Made by a program: the position numbers and the translations under genes
Assembly: GCA_023475105.1 (NCBI GenBank)
Contig: JAMCWJ010000012.1
Coordinates: forward strand, 1-64,000
DNA: 64,000 nucleotides
Reading direction: 5' to 3'
Source of the DNA: Nitrospirota bacterium
GTDB taxonomy: Bacteria; Nitrospirota; Thermodesulfovibrionia; Thermodesulfovibrionales; UBA9159
The notes under the pieces: model-generated
Database searches by the model: none
Seen by the model: only the letters and a program-made list of their open reading frames with translations
What the model was told of the DNA's origin: nothing
In this document: positions 43,864 to 52,377 of the stretch, one piece after another
Position numbering within the stretch: the first letter of the stretch is position 1
Layout of the letters: each line of letters begins with the position of its first letter

Positions 43864-43892
43864 TTGACAAACATCTTTCTTTATGCTTCAAT
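43864..43892 (+). promoter_or_regulatory. Promoter ahead of the PUR-alpha-like gene
   Basis: TTGACA (43864-43869), 17-nt spacer, TTCAAT (43887-43892). The -10 box lies in a palindromic run TTCAATTGAATCAATTGAA. An imperfect hairpin TCCTGAA/TTCAGGA at about 43831-43851 precedes it. Confidence 0.5.
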
Positions 43893-43927
43893 TGAATCAA
43901 TTGAAAAGCTAAGGAGGGGAATATCTT

Positions 43928-44152
43928 ATGTCAACACAAAAGAAGGAACTGTTTTCGGAAACAGTGAAAGCGGGCAGTCGCACGTATTTCTTCGATGTCA
44001 AGGAGTCAGCAAGCGGGTCCAAGTATCTGGTGATTAATGAATCACGGAAAGTCGGTGAGTCCCATGAACATAAAAGGGTGATGGCCTTTGAAGAGGACGT
44101 CCAATCCTTCAGTGAAGGCCTCAAGAAGGCCGTGGAGTTTATGGGCAAATAA
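43928..44152 (+). CDS. PUR-alpha-like nucleic-acid-binding protein (DUF3276)
   Basis: A 74-residue small protein of the DUF3276/PUR family, which folds into a whirly-like repeat and binds single-stranded DNA or RNA in spirochetes and bacteroidetes. Key blocks: SETVKAGSRTYFFDVKES, GSKYLVINESRK and the closing FSEGLKKAVEFM. A strong AAGGAGGGG precedes the ATG and a promoter is visible. It is the last ordinary gene before the restriction island. Confidence 0.8.
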   Translation: MSTQKKELFSETVKAGSRTYFFDVKESASGSKYLVINESRKVGESHEHKRVMAFEEDVQSFSEGLKKAVEFMGK

Positions 44153-44229
44153 TGAATTTGGGCAAGGGCAGAGGAGAGGTGAGAATGGGTTTATTCATAA
44201 ATAAATGCCGAGCCTGCGTGAGCTGAGAT

Positions 44230-46065
44230 ATGACTGCAAAAAAGATAAGAACGGGCGGTGAACTGAAGGCCGGGCATATCCGCGACTATATTAGCAATGA
44301 ACCGGTCAGGGCCACGCCTGAGGAGGTCGAGGCAGTCCAGGTTCTTTCACGGCGTTTGGTTGAAGATTTCGGTTATCCGAAGTCGCATATCCAGACACGT
44401 CCTCAACACCGCGTCAAGAAACGCCCGTCGGATGTGGAAAAATCATACCCGGTTGATATAGCCGTCTTTCATACATCGAAGAAAACAGACAGTGACCTGT
44501 TTATGGTCGCCGAGTGCAAGAAAAGGTACCGTAAGGACGGCGCAGAACAACTCAAGCTCTACATGGATATGTCCGCGGCCGAAGTGGGCGTATGGTTCAA
44601 CGGCGACGAGCATGAGTATCTTCGCAAGATCCATCATAAGGACGGCTCGCGCACGTATACGCCTCTCCCCAACATCCCGCGCCACGGCCAACGCATCGAG
44701 GACATCGGTCTCTTCGCGCGCAAAGACCTGAAAAAACCGTCCAACCTCAAGGCCGTGTTCCGCGATCTGCGTAATCATCTTGCCGGCATGACGACGGGCA
44801 TAACCCGTGACGAGGCACTGGCCCAGGAGATCATAAATATTCTGTTCTGCAAAATCCTCGATGAGCAGGAAACTGACCAGGATCAAACCGTGACATTCCG
44901 GGCAGGCGTCGGAGAAAAATCTGAGCAGGTTCGCGAACGCATTCTGGAACTTTTCGAGCGTGTCAAGACCGCGACATATGAAGATGTCTTCGACAAAAAC
45001 GATACGATCAGCCTCGACGCGGACAGTCTTTGTTACGTGGTCGGAGAGCTTCAGAACTACTGTGTCATGGAAGCTGACCGCGACGCTATTGGCGACGCCT
45101 TCGAGGTGTTCATCGGGCCGGCGCTGCGCGGGGCAGAAGGCCAGTTCTTCACCCCGCGCAACGTTGTCAAGATGATGGTCGAGATCTTGGACCCCAAGCC
45201 TGGAGAGAAGATCATCGACCCTGCTTGCGGCTCAGGTGGTTTCCTAATCGGAGCGTTGGAGCATGTGTGGCGGCAACTCAGAAGCCAGGCCAAGCGCAGG
45301 GGCTGGACGGAGAAACAGCTTTTCAAACGTGAAGTTGAAGTCGCCACAGACTGTTTTCGCGGTATCGATAAAGACTCGTTTCTTGCGAAGGTCTGCAAGG
45401 CATACATGGCGCTTGTAGGCGACGGACGTGGGGGCGTGTTTTGCGCGAATTCTCTGAGCAGGCCGGAGGAATGGAATCCTGTGATGCGCGACAAAATCGG
45501 CCTGGATCAGTTTGATGTAATTCTCACAAATCCGCCGTTCGGCAAGAAAATCGTCATCAAAGGCGAGGCGACCCTTTCTCAATACGACTTCGGACACAAA
45601 TGGACGCGGAATAAAGAGACAAAAGAGTTGGAGAAAACAACGACGCTTCATGAGGACCAACCGCCCCAAATCTTGTTCCTGGAGCGATGCTTACAGTTAT
45701 TGAAACCGAGCGGGAGATTGGGCATAGTGCTGCCTGAAGCAGTATTCGGGATGCCAACCTACGAGTATGTCGTAACCCATCTGCAGAAAAAAGTAAAGAT
45801 ACGCGGCATCGTTTCAATGCCCGAGCCGCTTTTCAAGACAAGCGGAAAAGGTGGTACCCATGCCAAGACATGCGTTTTGTTCTTGGAGAATACCCCGCCG
45901 CAGCCTGAAGAGGATTGGGACATATTTATGGCAGACGCCAAGTGGTGCGGACATGACTCAAGAGGCAACCCGACAATACGCAAAGATTCAAACGGAAAGG
46001 AAGTCCTTCTTGATGACATTCCGCTCGTAACCAAGAAATTCAAGGAGATCATCGGCTCATGGTGA
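44230..46065 (+). CDS. N6-adenine DNA methylase with N-terminal HsdR_N-like nuclease domain
   Basis: A 611-residue protein. Residues about 20-165 look like the type I R-subunit N-terminal nuclease fold: YPVDIAVFH and LFMVAECKKR supply the Asp and the ExK. The remainder is an HsdM-type methylase with helical HsdM N-domain, SAM motif I DPACGSGGFL (about residue 335) and motif IV TNPPFGKK. It forms a pair with the specificity protein that overlaps its stop by 7 nt. A separate helicase-type R subunit is absent, so cleavage would have to come from this fused domain or from the third gene (47588). Ordinary HsdM proteins lack the N-terminal part. Confidence 0.85.
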   Translation: MTAKKIRTGGELKAGHIRDYISNEPVRATPEEVEAVQVLSRRLVEDFGYPKSHIQTRPQHRVKKRPSDVEKSYPVDIAVFHTSKKTDSDLFMVAECKKRYRKDGAEQLKLYMDMSAAEVGVWFNGDEHEYLRKIHHKDGSRTYTPLPNIPRHGQRIEDIGLFARKDLKKPSNLKAVFRDLRNHLAGMTTGITRDEALAQEIINILFCKILDEQETDQDQTVTFRAGVGEKSEQVRERILELFERVKTATYEDVFDKNDTISLDADSLCYVVGELQNYCVMEADRDAIGDAFEVFIGPALRGAEGQFFTPRNVVKMMVEILDPKPGEKIIDPACGSGGFLIGALEHVWRQLRSQAKRRGWTEKQLFKREVEVATDCFRGIDKDSFLAKVCKAYMALVGDGRGGVFCANSLSRPEEWNPVMRDKIGLDQFDVILTNPPFGKKIVIKGEATLSQYDFGHKWTRNKETKELEKTTTLHEDQPPQILFLERCLQLLKPSGRLGIVLPEAVFGMPTYEYVVTHLQKKVKIRGIVSMPEPLFKTSGKGGTHAKTCVLFLENTPPQPEEDWDIFMADAKWCGHDSRGNPTIRKDSNGKEVLLDDIPLVTKKFKEIIGSW

Positions 46066-47549
46066 ATATTCAACAAGACCATCTTGGATTTGCCCTGCCG
46101 AATAGTAAAATTCGCAATGGCGTTTTTATCCCGAAATTTTACAATCCGGAATTATTCGCACGTCTCAGAAGACTTAAAGCGACGCATCAACTACTATCCG
46201 TTAAAGATTTAAAAGACGACGGTTATCTTTCCGTTGCTACTGGTGATGAAATAGGAAAGATGGCATATGGAACAGGCGAGATACCCTTTATAAGAACTTC
46301 TGATATCGTCAATTGGGAAGTCAAAGCTGATCCTAAACATGGAGTGAGTGAGGAACTATACTCCGCCTACTCTGCCAAGCAAGACGTGAGAGAAGGTGAC
46401 ATATTCTTTGTACGCGACGGCACCTATCTGATCGGTCAAGCTTGCCTTCTTACCAAACATGATCTCCCATGTCTTTATCAATCGCACATCCTCAAGTTTA
46501 GATTGACTAAGGCATCACCGATTTCGCCGTATCTGTTTCTGGCCTGCTTGAATGGGCCGACAGTTAAGCAGCAAATACGTTCAACTCAATTTACAGCGGA
46601 CATCATAGATACTATCGGCAATAGGTATCTTGATCTGATGATACCCGTACCCAAAGAAAGGTCCCTTCGTGTCCGCATTGCTCATGAAGTGGAATTAAAT
46701 ATAACCAAGCGAATTTCTCTTCGAGAAAGGATACGCAAAATTCCCCTGTGGGTTGAAGGACAACTCAAAAGTCTTGATGCTCCAGTTCCCGAAGACTGGT
46801 TATGGCGGACTGAGTTGGTCGGCAATCCGGGTTTTATACAAACGCTGTCGGATATTAAGGGCAGTATTTTTATTCCGAAATATTACGATCCGCAACTCGA
46901 TGACACCTTAAAAGGATTGAAACGAACGCATGAATTGGCAACACTGAATGACCTACTCAAAGACAGCGTTATCACTTGGGATACGGGAATCGAGATCGGC
47001 AAAATGGCCTATGGCACGGGGCATATACCTTTTATCCGGACATCGGATATATCGAACTGGGAACTCAAGGGTGATCCGAAACAAAGTGTCAGCGATGAGA
47101 TATATGAGGAAAACAAACAGGATGTCCAAGCGGAGGACATTTTTGTAGTTCGTGACGGAACCTACCTCGTTGGCACTTCCTGCATTTTGACGGAAAACGA
47201 TACGAAGATTCTATACTGTGGCGGTCTCTACAAGCTGCGCGTTAAGGACAAGGGAAAGCTTGATCCCTATCTGTTGCTTGCTATCCTGAACACGCCGATA
47301 GTAAGGCGACAGATGCGCGCCAAGCAGTTCACCCGTGACATTATCGACACTCTGGGCAAGCGCTTGTTTGAAGTGGTACTGCCGATTCCAAAGAATACTG
47401 AGATTCGTAAGAAAATCGCTGACGAGACTCGGCGTGTGATTGAGAAACGCGTTGAGCTTCGTAATCGTGCCAGGGAAATTGCGTTTGAAGTTGAGGGGAT
47501 CAAATTCGAAAAGATGACTGTACTGGAATCTTTAGAAGGAGAAATCTGA
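46059..47549 (+). CDS. Specificity (S) subunit built of two near-duplicate halves
   Basis: A 496-residue DNA-recognition protein with two copies of the same unit, residues about 20-240 and 265-480. Matching blocks are EIGKMAYGTGEIPFIRTSDI versus EIGKMAYGTGHIPFIRTSDI, VRDGTYLIG versus VRDGTYLVG, and FTADIIDTIGNRYLDL versus FTRDIIDTLGKRLFEV. Each ends in a charged helix. Type I S subunits normally carry different TRDs; near-identical TRDs would favour a symmetric split target. It overlaps the methylase gene by 7 nt. Base composition is lower in GC than the surroundings, suggesting transfer. Confidence 0.82.
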   Translation: MVNIQQDHLGFALPNSKIRNGVFIPKFYNPELFARLRRLKATHQLLSVKDLKDDGYLSVATGDEIGKMAYGTGEIPFIRTSDIVNWEVKADPKHGVSEELYSAYSAKQDVREGDIFFVRDGTYLIGQACLLTKHDLPCLYQSHILKFRLTKASPISPYLFLACLNGPTVKQQIRSTQFTADIIDTIGNRYLDLMIPVPKERSLRVRIAHEVELNITKRISLRERIRKIPLWVEGQLKSLDAPVPEDWLWRTELVGNPGFIQTLSDIKGSIFIPKYYDPQLDDTLKGLKRTHELATLNDLLKDSVITWDTGIEIGKMAYGTGHIPFIRTSDISNWELKGDPKQSVSDEIYEENKQDVQAEDIFVVRDGTYLVGTSCILTENDTKILYCGGLYKLRVKDKGKLDPYLLLAILNTPIVRRQMRAKQFTRDIIDTLGKRLFEVVLPIPKNTEIRKKIADETRRVIEKRVELRNRAREIAFEVEGIKFEKMTVLESLEGEI

Positions 47550-47587
47550 TTTTCATTAAGCGGTAAGTTAAGGCTGGTGAGAAGGTT

Positions 47588-48163
47588 ATGACCACGGAAG
47601 GAGAAAGGACGATCGAAACGGACAATCGCTCAATCGGGCGAGGAAAACATCAAATCTCGAAGAGTCGGTCTTATCCCGTTACTCCAAATCCCATGTATAC
47701 CAAGACGATGATTCTCGATGCAACGCCGCCAATTGTGCGACGGTATGCGATGAATGAAAAGCAATTACAACTTGCCATTCTGCGGTCTAATCGGCTTGTC
47801 GATGCATTTTTGCACTTGACCTGTTATTCGATTCAGAACAATTTACGAGCGACCGTTCGAGGCATGGGACAGACTGAAATAGATGAGATTTATATCGGAC
47901 TCGATCATCAGTTTCGGCAGTTTGTCATCCCCGTACAGGCAAAGGGAAAGGATGAGCAGATAGGAATTGTGCAAATCGAGCAAGATGTGGCGGTTTGTAA
48001 GACCAAATTTCCGTCGCTCATCTGCCGTCCGGTTGCTGCCCAGTTTGTAGAGAGGGACTTGATCGCCCTGTTCGAGTTCGAACGCAGCGAAGGTATGGTA
48101 TCGATCAAGGACGAGAAACACTATCGCATTGTCCCAAATGAAATGCTCGCGATGAAGAGATGA
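47588..48163 (+). CDS. Putative PD-(D/E)XK-type nuclease of the restriction island
   Basis: A 191-residue protein I do not recognise with certainty. The middle part GQTEIDEIYIGLDHQ followed by FVIPVQAKGKDEQIGIVQIE looks like a PD-(D/E)XK core (acidic residues, then QAK). The C-terminal FPSLICRPVAAQFVERD is well ordered, while the first 50 residues are basic and poorly structured, so the N-terminus may be truncated against longer relatives. It follows the S gene by 38 bp on the same strand and may supply cleavage. Alternative: a stand-alone hypothetical in a defence cassette. Confidence 0.55.
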   Translation: MTTEGERTIETDNRSIGRGKHQISKSRSYPVTPNPMYTKTMILDATPPIVRRYAMNEKQLQLAILRSNRLVDAFLHLTCYSIQNNLRATVRGMGQTEIDEIYIGLDHQFRQFVIPVQAKGKDEQIGIVQIEQDVAVCKTKFPSLICRPVAAQFVERDLIALFEFERSEGMVSIKDEKHYRIVPNEMLAMKR

Positions 48164-48228
48164 AATCATATGGCGGTGAGTAAATTGAAGTCATAGTCCA
48201 ACAATATGATATATCTTAAGAGGACAAA

Positions 48229-48738
48229 ATGGCAGAAGAGTTAAAATATAATCCAGAGACGGTGAAAACAGTTTTGAATGTCCTTCAAAAAGAATTTGAG
48301 GCTGAAGAAGGAAGGCACAAATTTATTACAACGAAAGTTCAAATGATGTTGACTCTTGCCGGTATTTTGCTAACGACGATTATCTTTCTTTTTAGAACAG
48401 CGATCGAGGAAAATTGTTATTGGAAATTGAATTCAGGATTATTAACATTGTCAATACTGATAATTATTTATGCGATCTGCCTTTTCATATACGTCATAAA
48501 AGTGAAGACTTTCAGGAGAATAAAATCTGATGCCCTTGTATTTAATGCTGAGTTAGAAAAGGCTGCAACGGAAGTTGAGAGCAGACTGATTTCTACCTAT
48601 CATGAAGCCATAGAGGCTAACCGACCTATAGTTGATTATATGGCTAAAGTTTTCCAAAGAGGAACGATATTGATTGTTATCTCAATAATTCTTATTGTCT
48701 GCACTATTATTTTGGTCATTCTCACTATGAACACTTGA
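48229..48738 (+). CDS. Small membrane protein of unknown function in defence island
   Basis: A 169-residue protein with three hydrophobic helices (about 39-56, 68-92 and 147-167) and a charged helical stretch of about 50 residues between the second and third. The N-terminal 35 residues are acidic and helical. The layout recalls two-helix membrane effectors found beside defence genes (SLATT-like), but no motif proves it. AT-rich codons match the rest of the island. It is followed 16 bp later by two small hydrophilic genes, probably in one transcript. Confidence 0.6.
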   Translation: MAEELKYNPETVKTVLNVLQKEFEAEEGRHKFITTKVQMMLTLAGILLTTIIFLFRTAIEENCYWKLNSGLLTLSILIIIYAICLFIYVIKVKTFRRIKSDALVFNAELEKAATEVESRLISTYHEAIEANRPIVDYMAKVFQRGTILIVISIILIVCTIILVILTMNT

Positions 48739-48754
48739 TGAAGGAGGTCAACTA

Positions 48755-48952
48755 ATGAGTGATAGCGAAAAAGATTCGGGAGCGAACAATTCACAACAGA
48801 ACTCGGGTAGTGATAGTCAAGACAAACCGCAAAGCTACGGCACAGAACCTGTTCAAAAAGGCCTAAAACCATCTAAACCGAAAAGCTATGGAACGATTAG
48901 ATTGGTTGGAAGTAAAACATCTGAGTCAAATATGGAGGTGCTAGATGAGTGA
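48755..48952 (+). CDS. Small hydrophilic protein with repeated KPxSYGT motif
   Basis: A 65-residue, Ser/Gln/Lys-rich protein without hydrophobic segments. It contains KPQSYGTEPV and KPKSYGTIRLV, an internal repeat of KPxSYGT. GGAGGT precedes the ATG at a short distance (AAGGAGGTCAACTA). Its last 8 nt overlap the start of the next small gene, which shares the KPxxY pattern. I do not recognise a family. It may be a disordered partner of the membrane protein or a precursor peptide. Confidence 0.5.
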   Translation: MSDSEKDSGANNSQQNSGSDSQDKPQSYGTEPVQKGLKPSKPKSYGTIRLVGSKTSESNMEVLDE

Positions 48953-49094
48953 AAAGAAACAAGAGCCAACGCCAACTGAAAAATCACAAGCAAAACAAGA
49001 TAAACCCAAACCTTATCCTTTAAGAAGTGTGCCACTTTCGGAGGACCCGGGCAATAGCGTCACTATAGAATATCCTGCAGAAGAAAATAACTAA
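48945..49094 (+). CDS. Second small hydrophilic protein (49 residues)
   Basis: ATG 48945 to TAA 49094. The product begins MSEKKQEPTPTEKSQAKQ and continues DKPKPYPLRSVPLSEDPG, ending in IEYPAEENN. The DKPKPY segment resembles DKPQSY and SKPKSY of the preceding protein, and both start MS(D/E) and are rich in K, Q, S and E, so the two may be diverged paralogues. GGAGGTG lies 6 nt upstream of the start, which supports translation. The stop precedes the next ATG by 1 nt. Confidence 0.5.
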   Translation: MSEKKQEPTPTEKSQAKQDKPKPYPLRSVPLSEDPGNSVTIEYPAEENN

Positions 49095-49095
49095 T

Positions 49096-49973
49096 ATGGC
49101 ATTTACATCTGCAATCGATAGAACCATAGAGCACAAGCTCTTCGACGCTCTTGTCTTGTACTTCAAACATGAGAACTTCAAACTCGGTCATGGTGTTACT
49201 GACGCCCAGATTGACACAATATGCAAGGTTCTTTTGTACAGTCAGGCTGAAGAAAGCACACTGAATGAATACCGCAAGGAAGAACTTGAGATAGTCGATT
49301 ACCTCCACCTCATCTCGATTGAATTACGGAAGCAGTTGGGCCAGTACGCCACGCCCGCTGCTATCGTCAGACGCATCCTCAGGTCCGTCGGGTTCGCGTC
49401 ATCGAAAGACATTCTCTCCAAGAGACTTATAGACCCTGCATGCGGTTCAGGCGCTTTTTTAGTAGAAGCGGTTCGCGTTTACTTAAGCGCCCTCAAGAAA
49501 ACCAAGACGCCGATGCCAGAGGGGAAAGCATTATGGTTCAGCGCGTAACAGCGGACGAGCAGCCTTCGCGCATTGTGGCCTGCATATCCGAGAAGTTTTT
49601 CAAGAAGACACAAACGGGATATTTCGTTGAGAATCACCTCAATATTGTTCAACCCGGGACAAACTCAAAAGTTGATCTGTACTTTGTTCTCGGCATTCTT
49701 AACTCGGAGATCGTCGAGTTCTTTTTCCGCGCCATGAACGGCAACACGCAGGTTTCCGCCACAGAACTGAATCTTCTCCCCATACCTGTCGGCAGATACG
49801 AACGGGAAATTGCGGCCATTGCTCGAAGGATACAGGATATGAGGGATCATGAGAAAAAAGGCGCGCTTATGGAAGTCTTAAACGGAGAGGTCGCAAGGGC
49901 ATATGGGTTGGATAACGCCGATCTCACCTTCGTCAGGAAATTTCTCTCGGACAGGAGAAAAAATGACAATTGA
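49096..49973 (+). pseudogene. Type IIG/Eco57I-like methylase remnant with internal deletion
   Basis: The first frame (49096-49548) gives 150 residues with LRKQLGQYATPAAIVRRIL and SAM motif I DPACGSGAFLVEAV, then stops soon after PMPEGKALWFSA. A second frame (ATG 49533 to 49973, 146 residues) reads as the C-terminal target-recognition part: NHLNIVQPGTNSKVDLYFVL and LNSEIVEFFFRAMNGNTQV, LLPIPVG. The central catalytic region with the NPPY motif is missing. A large deletion, with a frame change at the join near 49535, has left two ends of one methylase gene. Activity is unlikely. Confidence 0.7.
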
Positions 49974-50061
49974 AGCGATCAGGACCCTATGGGGGAGCAG
50001 CGTCTGGATTGAAAATGAGCCGAATAATATCGTGCATTTTGAAAAGATGGTTGACTCGTAA
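49963..50061 (+). pseudogene. Short leftover reading frame behind the methylase remnant
   Basis: MTIEAIRTLWGSSVWIENEP and 12 further residues, stop at 50059-50061. It has a fair ribosome-binding site (AGGAGAAAAA) and overlaps the remnant's end. It may be the truncated start of a companion endonuclease gene whose body was lost, with the next gene starting 1 nt after its stop. I do not recognise it. Confidence 0.3.
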
Positions 50062-50062
50062 C

Positions 50063-50623
50063 ATGAGCACGTACGACCTCTATAAACTCCTCAGGGAAGA
50101 ACTGAAAAACGGCTCGAGCGATCTGGTTACGCGGCAGTCGGGGCAGGTGATACGGAAGCGCATCGAGAGAGAGCTCGAAAAGGAGGAAGACGGCTCGGTC
50201 ATCGTTCTCGATTTCTCGAAGATAGGGGTCATCGACTATTCGTGCGCCGATGAGATCGTGGCAAAGCTGATTTCAAGGCTCCTCGGAGGAGAATATGGAG
50301 AAAGATATATCATCCTTGGCGGTTTGAACGAAAACCAGAAGGAGAACATCGAGGTCGCCCTTGAAAGGAAAGACCTTGCGGTGATGGCACAGATGAGGGA
50401 TGGACGCAGAACACTCATCGGGAGCCTGCACAATTATCTCCAGAAGACCCTTGAGCTCATTCTCAGGAAAGGGAAGATTACCGCCGGGGAGCTTTCTGAT
50501 ATGCTTAAGCTGCCCGCGAACACAAGCGGCACAAGGCTGTTGAACCTTCACAAAAAACGTTTGGTGAGAAGGATGGATGAAACAAGAAACGGCGGCAGGG
50601 TCTGGGTCTATGAAAAGGTCTGA
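50063..50623 (+). CDS. STAS-like protein with C-terminal winged helix
   Basis: A 186-residue cytoplasmic protein. Residues about 25-125 are STAS-like (VIVLDFSKIGVIDYSCADEI is the classic beta-strand/helix with the phospho-acceptor-type Ser), and residues about 130-186 look like a winged helix (KITAGELSDMLKLPANTSGT, then LLNLHKKRLVRR). A DNA-binding anti-anti-sigma-like regulator is a fair guess. The start ATG at 50063 follows the leftover frame by 1 nt. Together with the STAS/ATPase gene at 42969 it brackets the defence island, so the pair could once have been adjacent. Confidence 0.7.
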   Translation: MSTYDLYKLLREELKNGSSDLVTRQSGQVIRKRIERELEKEEDGSVIVLDFSKIGVIDYSCADEIVAKLISRLLGGEYGERYIILGGLNENQKENIEVALERKDLAVMAQMRDGRRTLIGSLHNYLQKTLELILRKGKITAGELSDMLKLPANTSGTRLLNLHKKRLVRRMDETRNGGRVWVYEKV

Positions 50624-50644
50624 TCCTATAAGAAGGGAATAAAC

Positions 50645-52069
50645 GTGGCGACGGCAGCATATATCATTTCGGCTATGTGTATCGGCGGGATTGTCGTATG
50701 GCTTTTCGTCTCATATCGTCTGAAAGGTTATTATTCAGCACAGACGGCAGCCCTTCAAATGGATTATTCCAATAAGCTGACGGAGTCAGAGGGCAGGGTC
50801 AAGAGCGCCGAGGCGGTGAACAACGAACTGAGGCAGCAGATCCAGCAGAAGGACACGGAGACAGACGGCCTCAGAAGAGACCTCAGGAACGAAGGGCAGA
50901 TCAAGACAGAGGCGCTCACGAGTCTGAGGGAAGCGCAAAAAAGCTTTGAGGAACAGAAGGCCCTCATTGATGTCCTGAAAAAAGAAATGACCGATACCTT
51001 CAATGCACTTTCTTCGGCGGCACTGAAGAGCAGCAGCGAAGACTTCCTGAGGCTCGCCTCCGAACACCTCGGCAAGGTCGTCGCCGATACCAAAGGAAAG
51101 CTTGGAGAGCACCAGGTCGCACTGGACGGCACGATAAAACCTCTCCAGGAAATGCTGAAGAAATACGACCAGCAGATAAAAGAGATCGAGGAAGACAGGC
51201 ATAAGAGCTTCGGCAGCCTCACGGAGCAGATCCGGGCCCTTTCGACGATGCATGAAAGGCTGCAGAAAGAGACGAACAATCTGGTCACCGCGCTCAGGAA
51301 ACCCCAGGTGAGCGGGTCCTGGGGACAGATGTCCCTGCGGCGCGCCTCCGAGCTTGCGGGAATGACCCCCTATTGCGACTTCTACGAGCAGGTGTCGGTC
51401 TCCACGGAATCGGGCAGGCTGAGGCCCGACATGATCATACGGCTTCCGAACGGCAGGGTCATCGTTGTCGACGCGAAGGCCCCTGTCGATGCCTACCTCG
51501 CGGTCGCCTCTGCGGCCAATGACGAAGAAAGAAACAAGGCGATAGCCAATTATATCGCGCAGGTAAGGAATCATATGACGGCCCTCGGTTCAAAGGCCTA
51601 CTGGGACCAGTTTGAGGAGTCTCCGGAGATCGTCATCATGTATCTTCCCGGCGAGTCCTTTTTCAGCGCGGCAATAGAACATGATCACAAGCTGATCGAA
51701 GACGGCAGCGCCAAGAAGGTGATCGTCGCGACACCCACGACCTTCATCGCCCTCCTGAAGGCGATCGCCTACGGCTGGCAGCAGGAGCAGATGACCAAGA
51801 GCGCGCAGGAAATCAGCAGGCTCGGCAAGGAATTGTACGAGAGGATGAGGACCATGGCGGGACATTTTGACGACGTGGGGTCTGCAATCGAAAAGGCTAT
51901 CGGAGCTTACAATAAGGCCGTAGGATCGTTCGAATCCCGCGTACTGCCGTCTGTGAGAAGGTTCAGGGAGCTCGGCGTCACCGGCGCCGATGAGATTCCG
52001 ATCCTTGAACAGATCGACCAGAAACCGAGGAACCTGAACCTTTTGCCGGGTCAGTCGCGTGAACTGTAA
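50645..52069 (+). CDS. rmuC: DNA recombination protein RmuC
   Basis: Membrane-anchored nuclease-fold protein that limits inversions at repeats. The 474 residues start with a hydrophobic helix (IISAMCIGGIVVWLFVS), followed by a long coiled coil (about 45-220) and the RmuC domain (GSWGQMSLRRASELAGM; RLPNGRVIVVDAKAPVDAY with the restriction-like Asp and DAK; PGESFFSAAIEHD; ATPTTFIALLKAIAYGWQQE). Start is GTG at 50645 behind AGAAGGGA. Length is normal. Confidence 0.93.
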   Translation: MATAAYIISAMCIGGIVVWLFVSYRLKGYYSAQTAALQMDYSNKLTESEGRVKSAEAVNNELRQQIQQKDTETDGLRRDLRNEGQIKTEALTSLREAQKSFEEQKALIDVLKKEMTDTFNALSSAALKSSSEDFLRLASEHLGKVVADTKGKLGEHQVALDGTIKPLQEMLKKYDQQIKEIEEDRHKSFGSLTEQIRALSTMHERLQKETNNLVTALRKPQVSGSWGQMSLRRASELAGMTPYCDFYEQVSVSTESGRLRPDMIIRLPNGRVIVVDAKAPVDAYLAVASAANDEERNKAIANYIAQVRNHMTALGSKAYWDQFEESPEIVIMYLPGESFFSAAIEHDHKLIEDGSAKKVIVATPTTFIALLKAIAYGWQQEQMTKSAQEISRLGKELYERMRTMAGHFDDVGSAIEKAIGAYNKAVGSFESRVLPSVRRFRELGVTGADEIPILEQIDQKPRNLNLLPGQSREL

Positions 52070-52095
52070 ACTACCTTATGAAGGAGGAGGGGACT

Positions 52096-52377
52096 ATGTC
52101 GGAAAAGCTCAGTCATGAAGAATTCGTGAGGAAGGCTATCGTGAGTCTGAGGAAAGACGGCTACAAGGGGATTCACTCCGTATATTCGGGGTTCAATGAG
52201 GCGTTCAAGAAGTATTTTGCCGGCGAGAACCCCGTCGAGGTGACGAACCACCTGGCGCAGGAAGGAAAGCTCGTCATACGACCGGTCAAGGGAGGGGTTA
52301 TGTTCTACCTCCCTGAAGAGGCGCCGTCGGCAAAGAGCACGGCTGATGAGGCGCTGAAGAAGATGGGGATCGAATGA
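52096..52377 (+). CDS. Conserved small protein of unknown function
   Basis: A 93-residue soluble protein beginning MSEKLSHEEFVRKAIVSLR and containing YKGIHSVYSGFNEAFKKYF and LAQEGKLVIRPVKGG. The helix-helix-strand order suggests a winged-helix-like fold, but I recognise no family. The ATG at 52096 has AAGGAGGAGGGG; an earlier ATG (52078) lies before that site and is less likely. Its stop overlaps the following methyltransferase start, so the two are coupled. Confidence 0.7.
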   Translation: MSEKLSHEEFVRKAIVSLRKDGYKGIHSVYSGFNEAFKKYFAGENPVEVTNHLAQEGKLVIRPVKGGVMFYLPEEAPSAKSTADEALKKMGIE

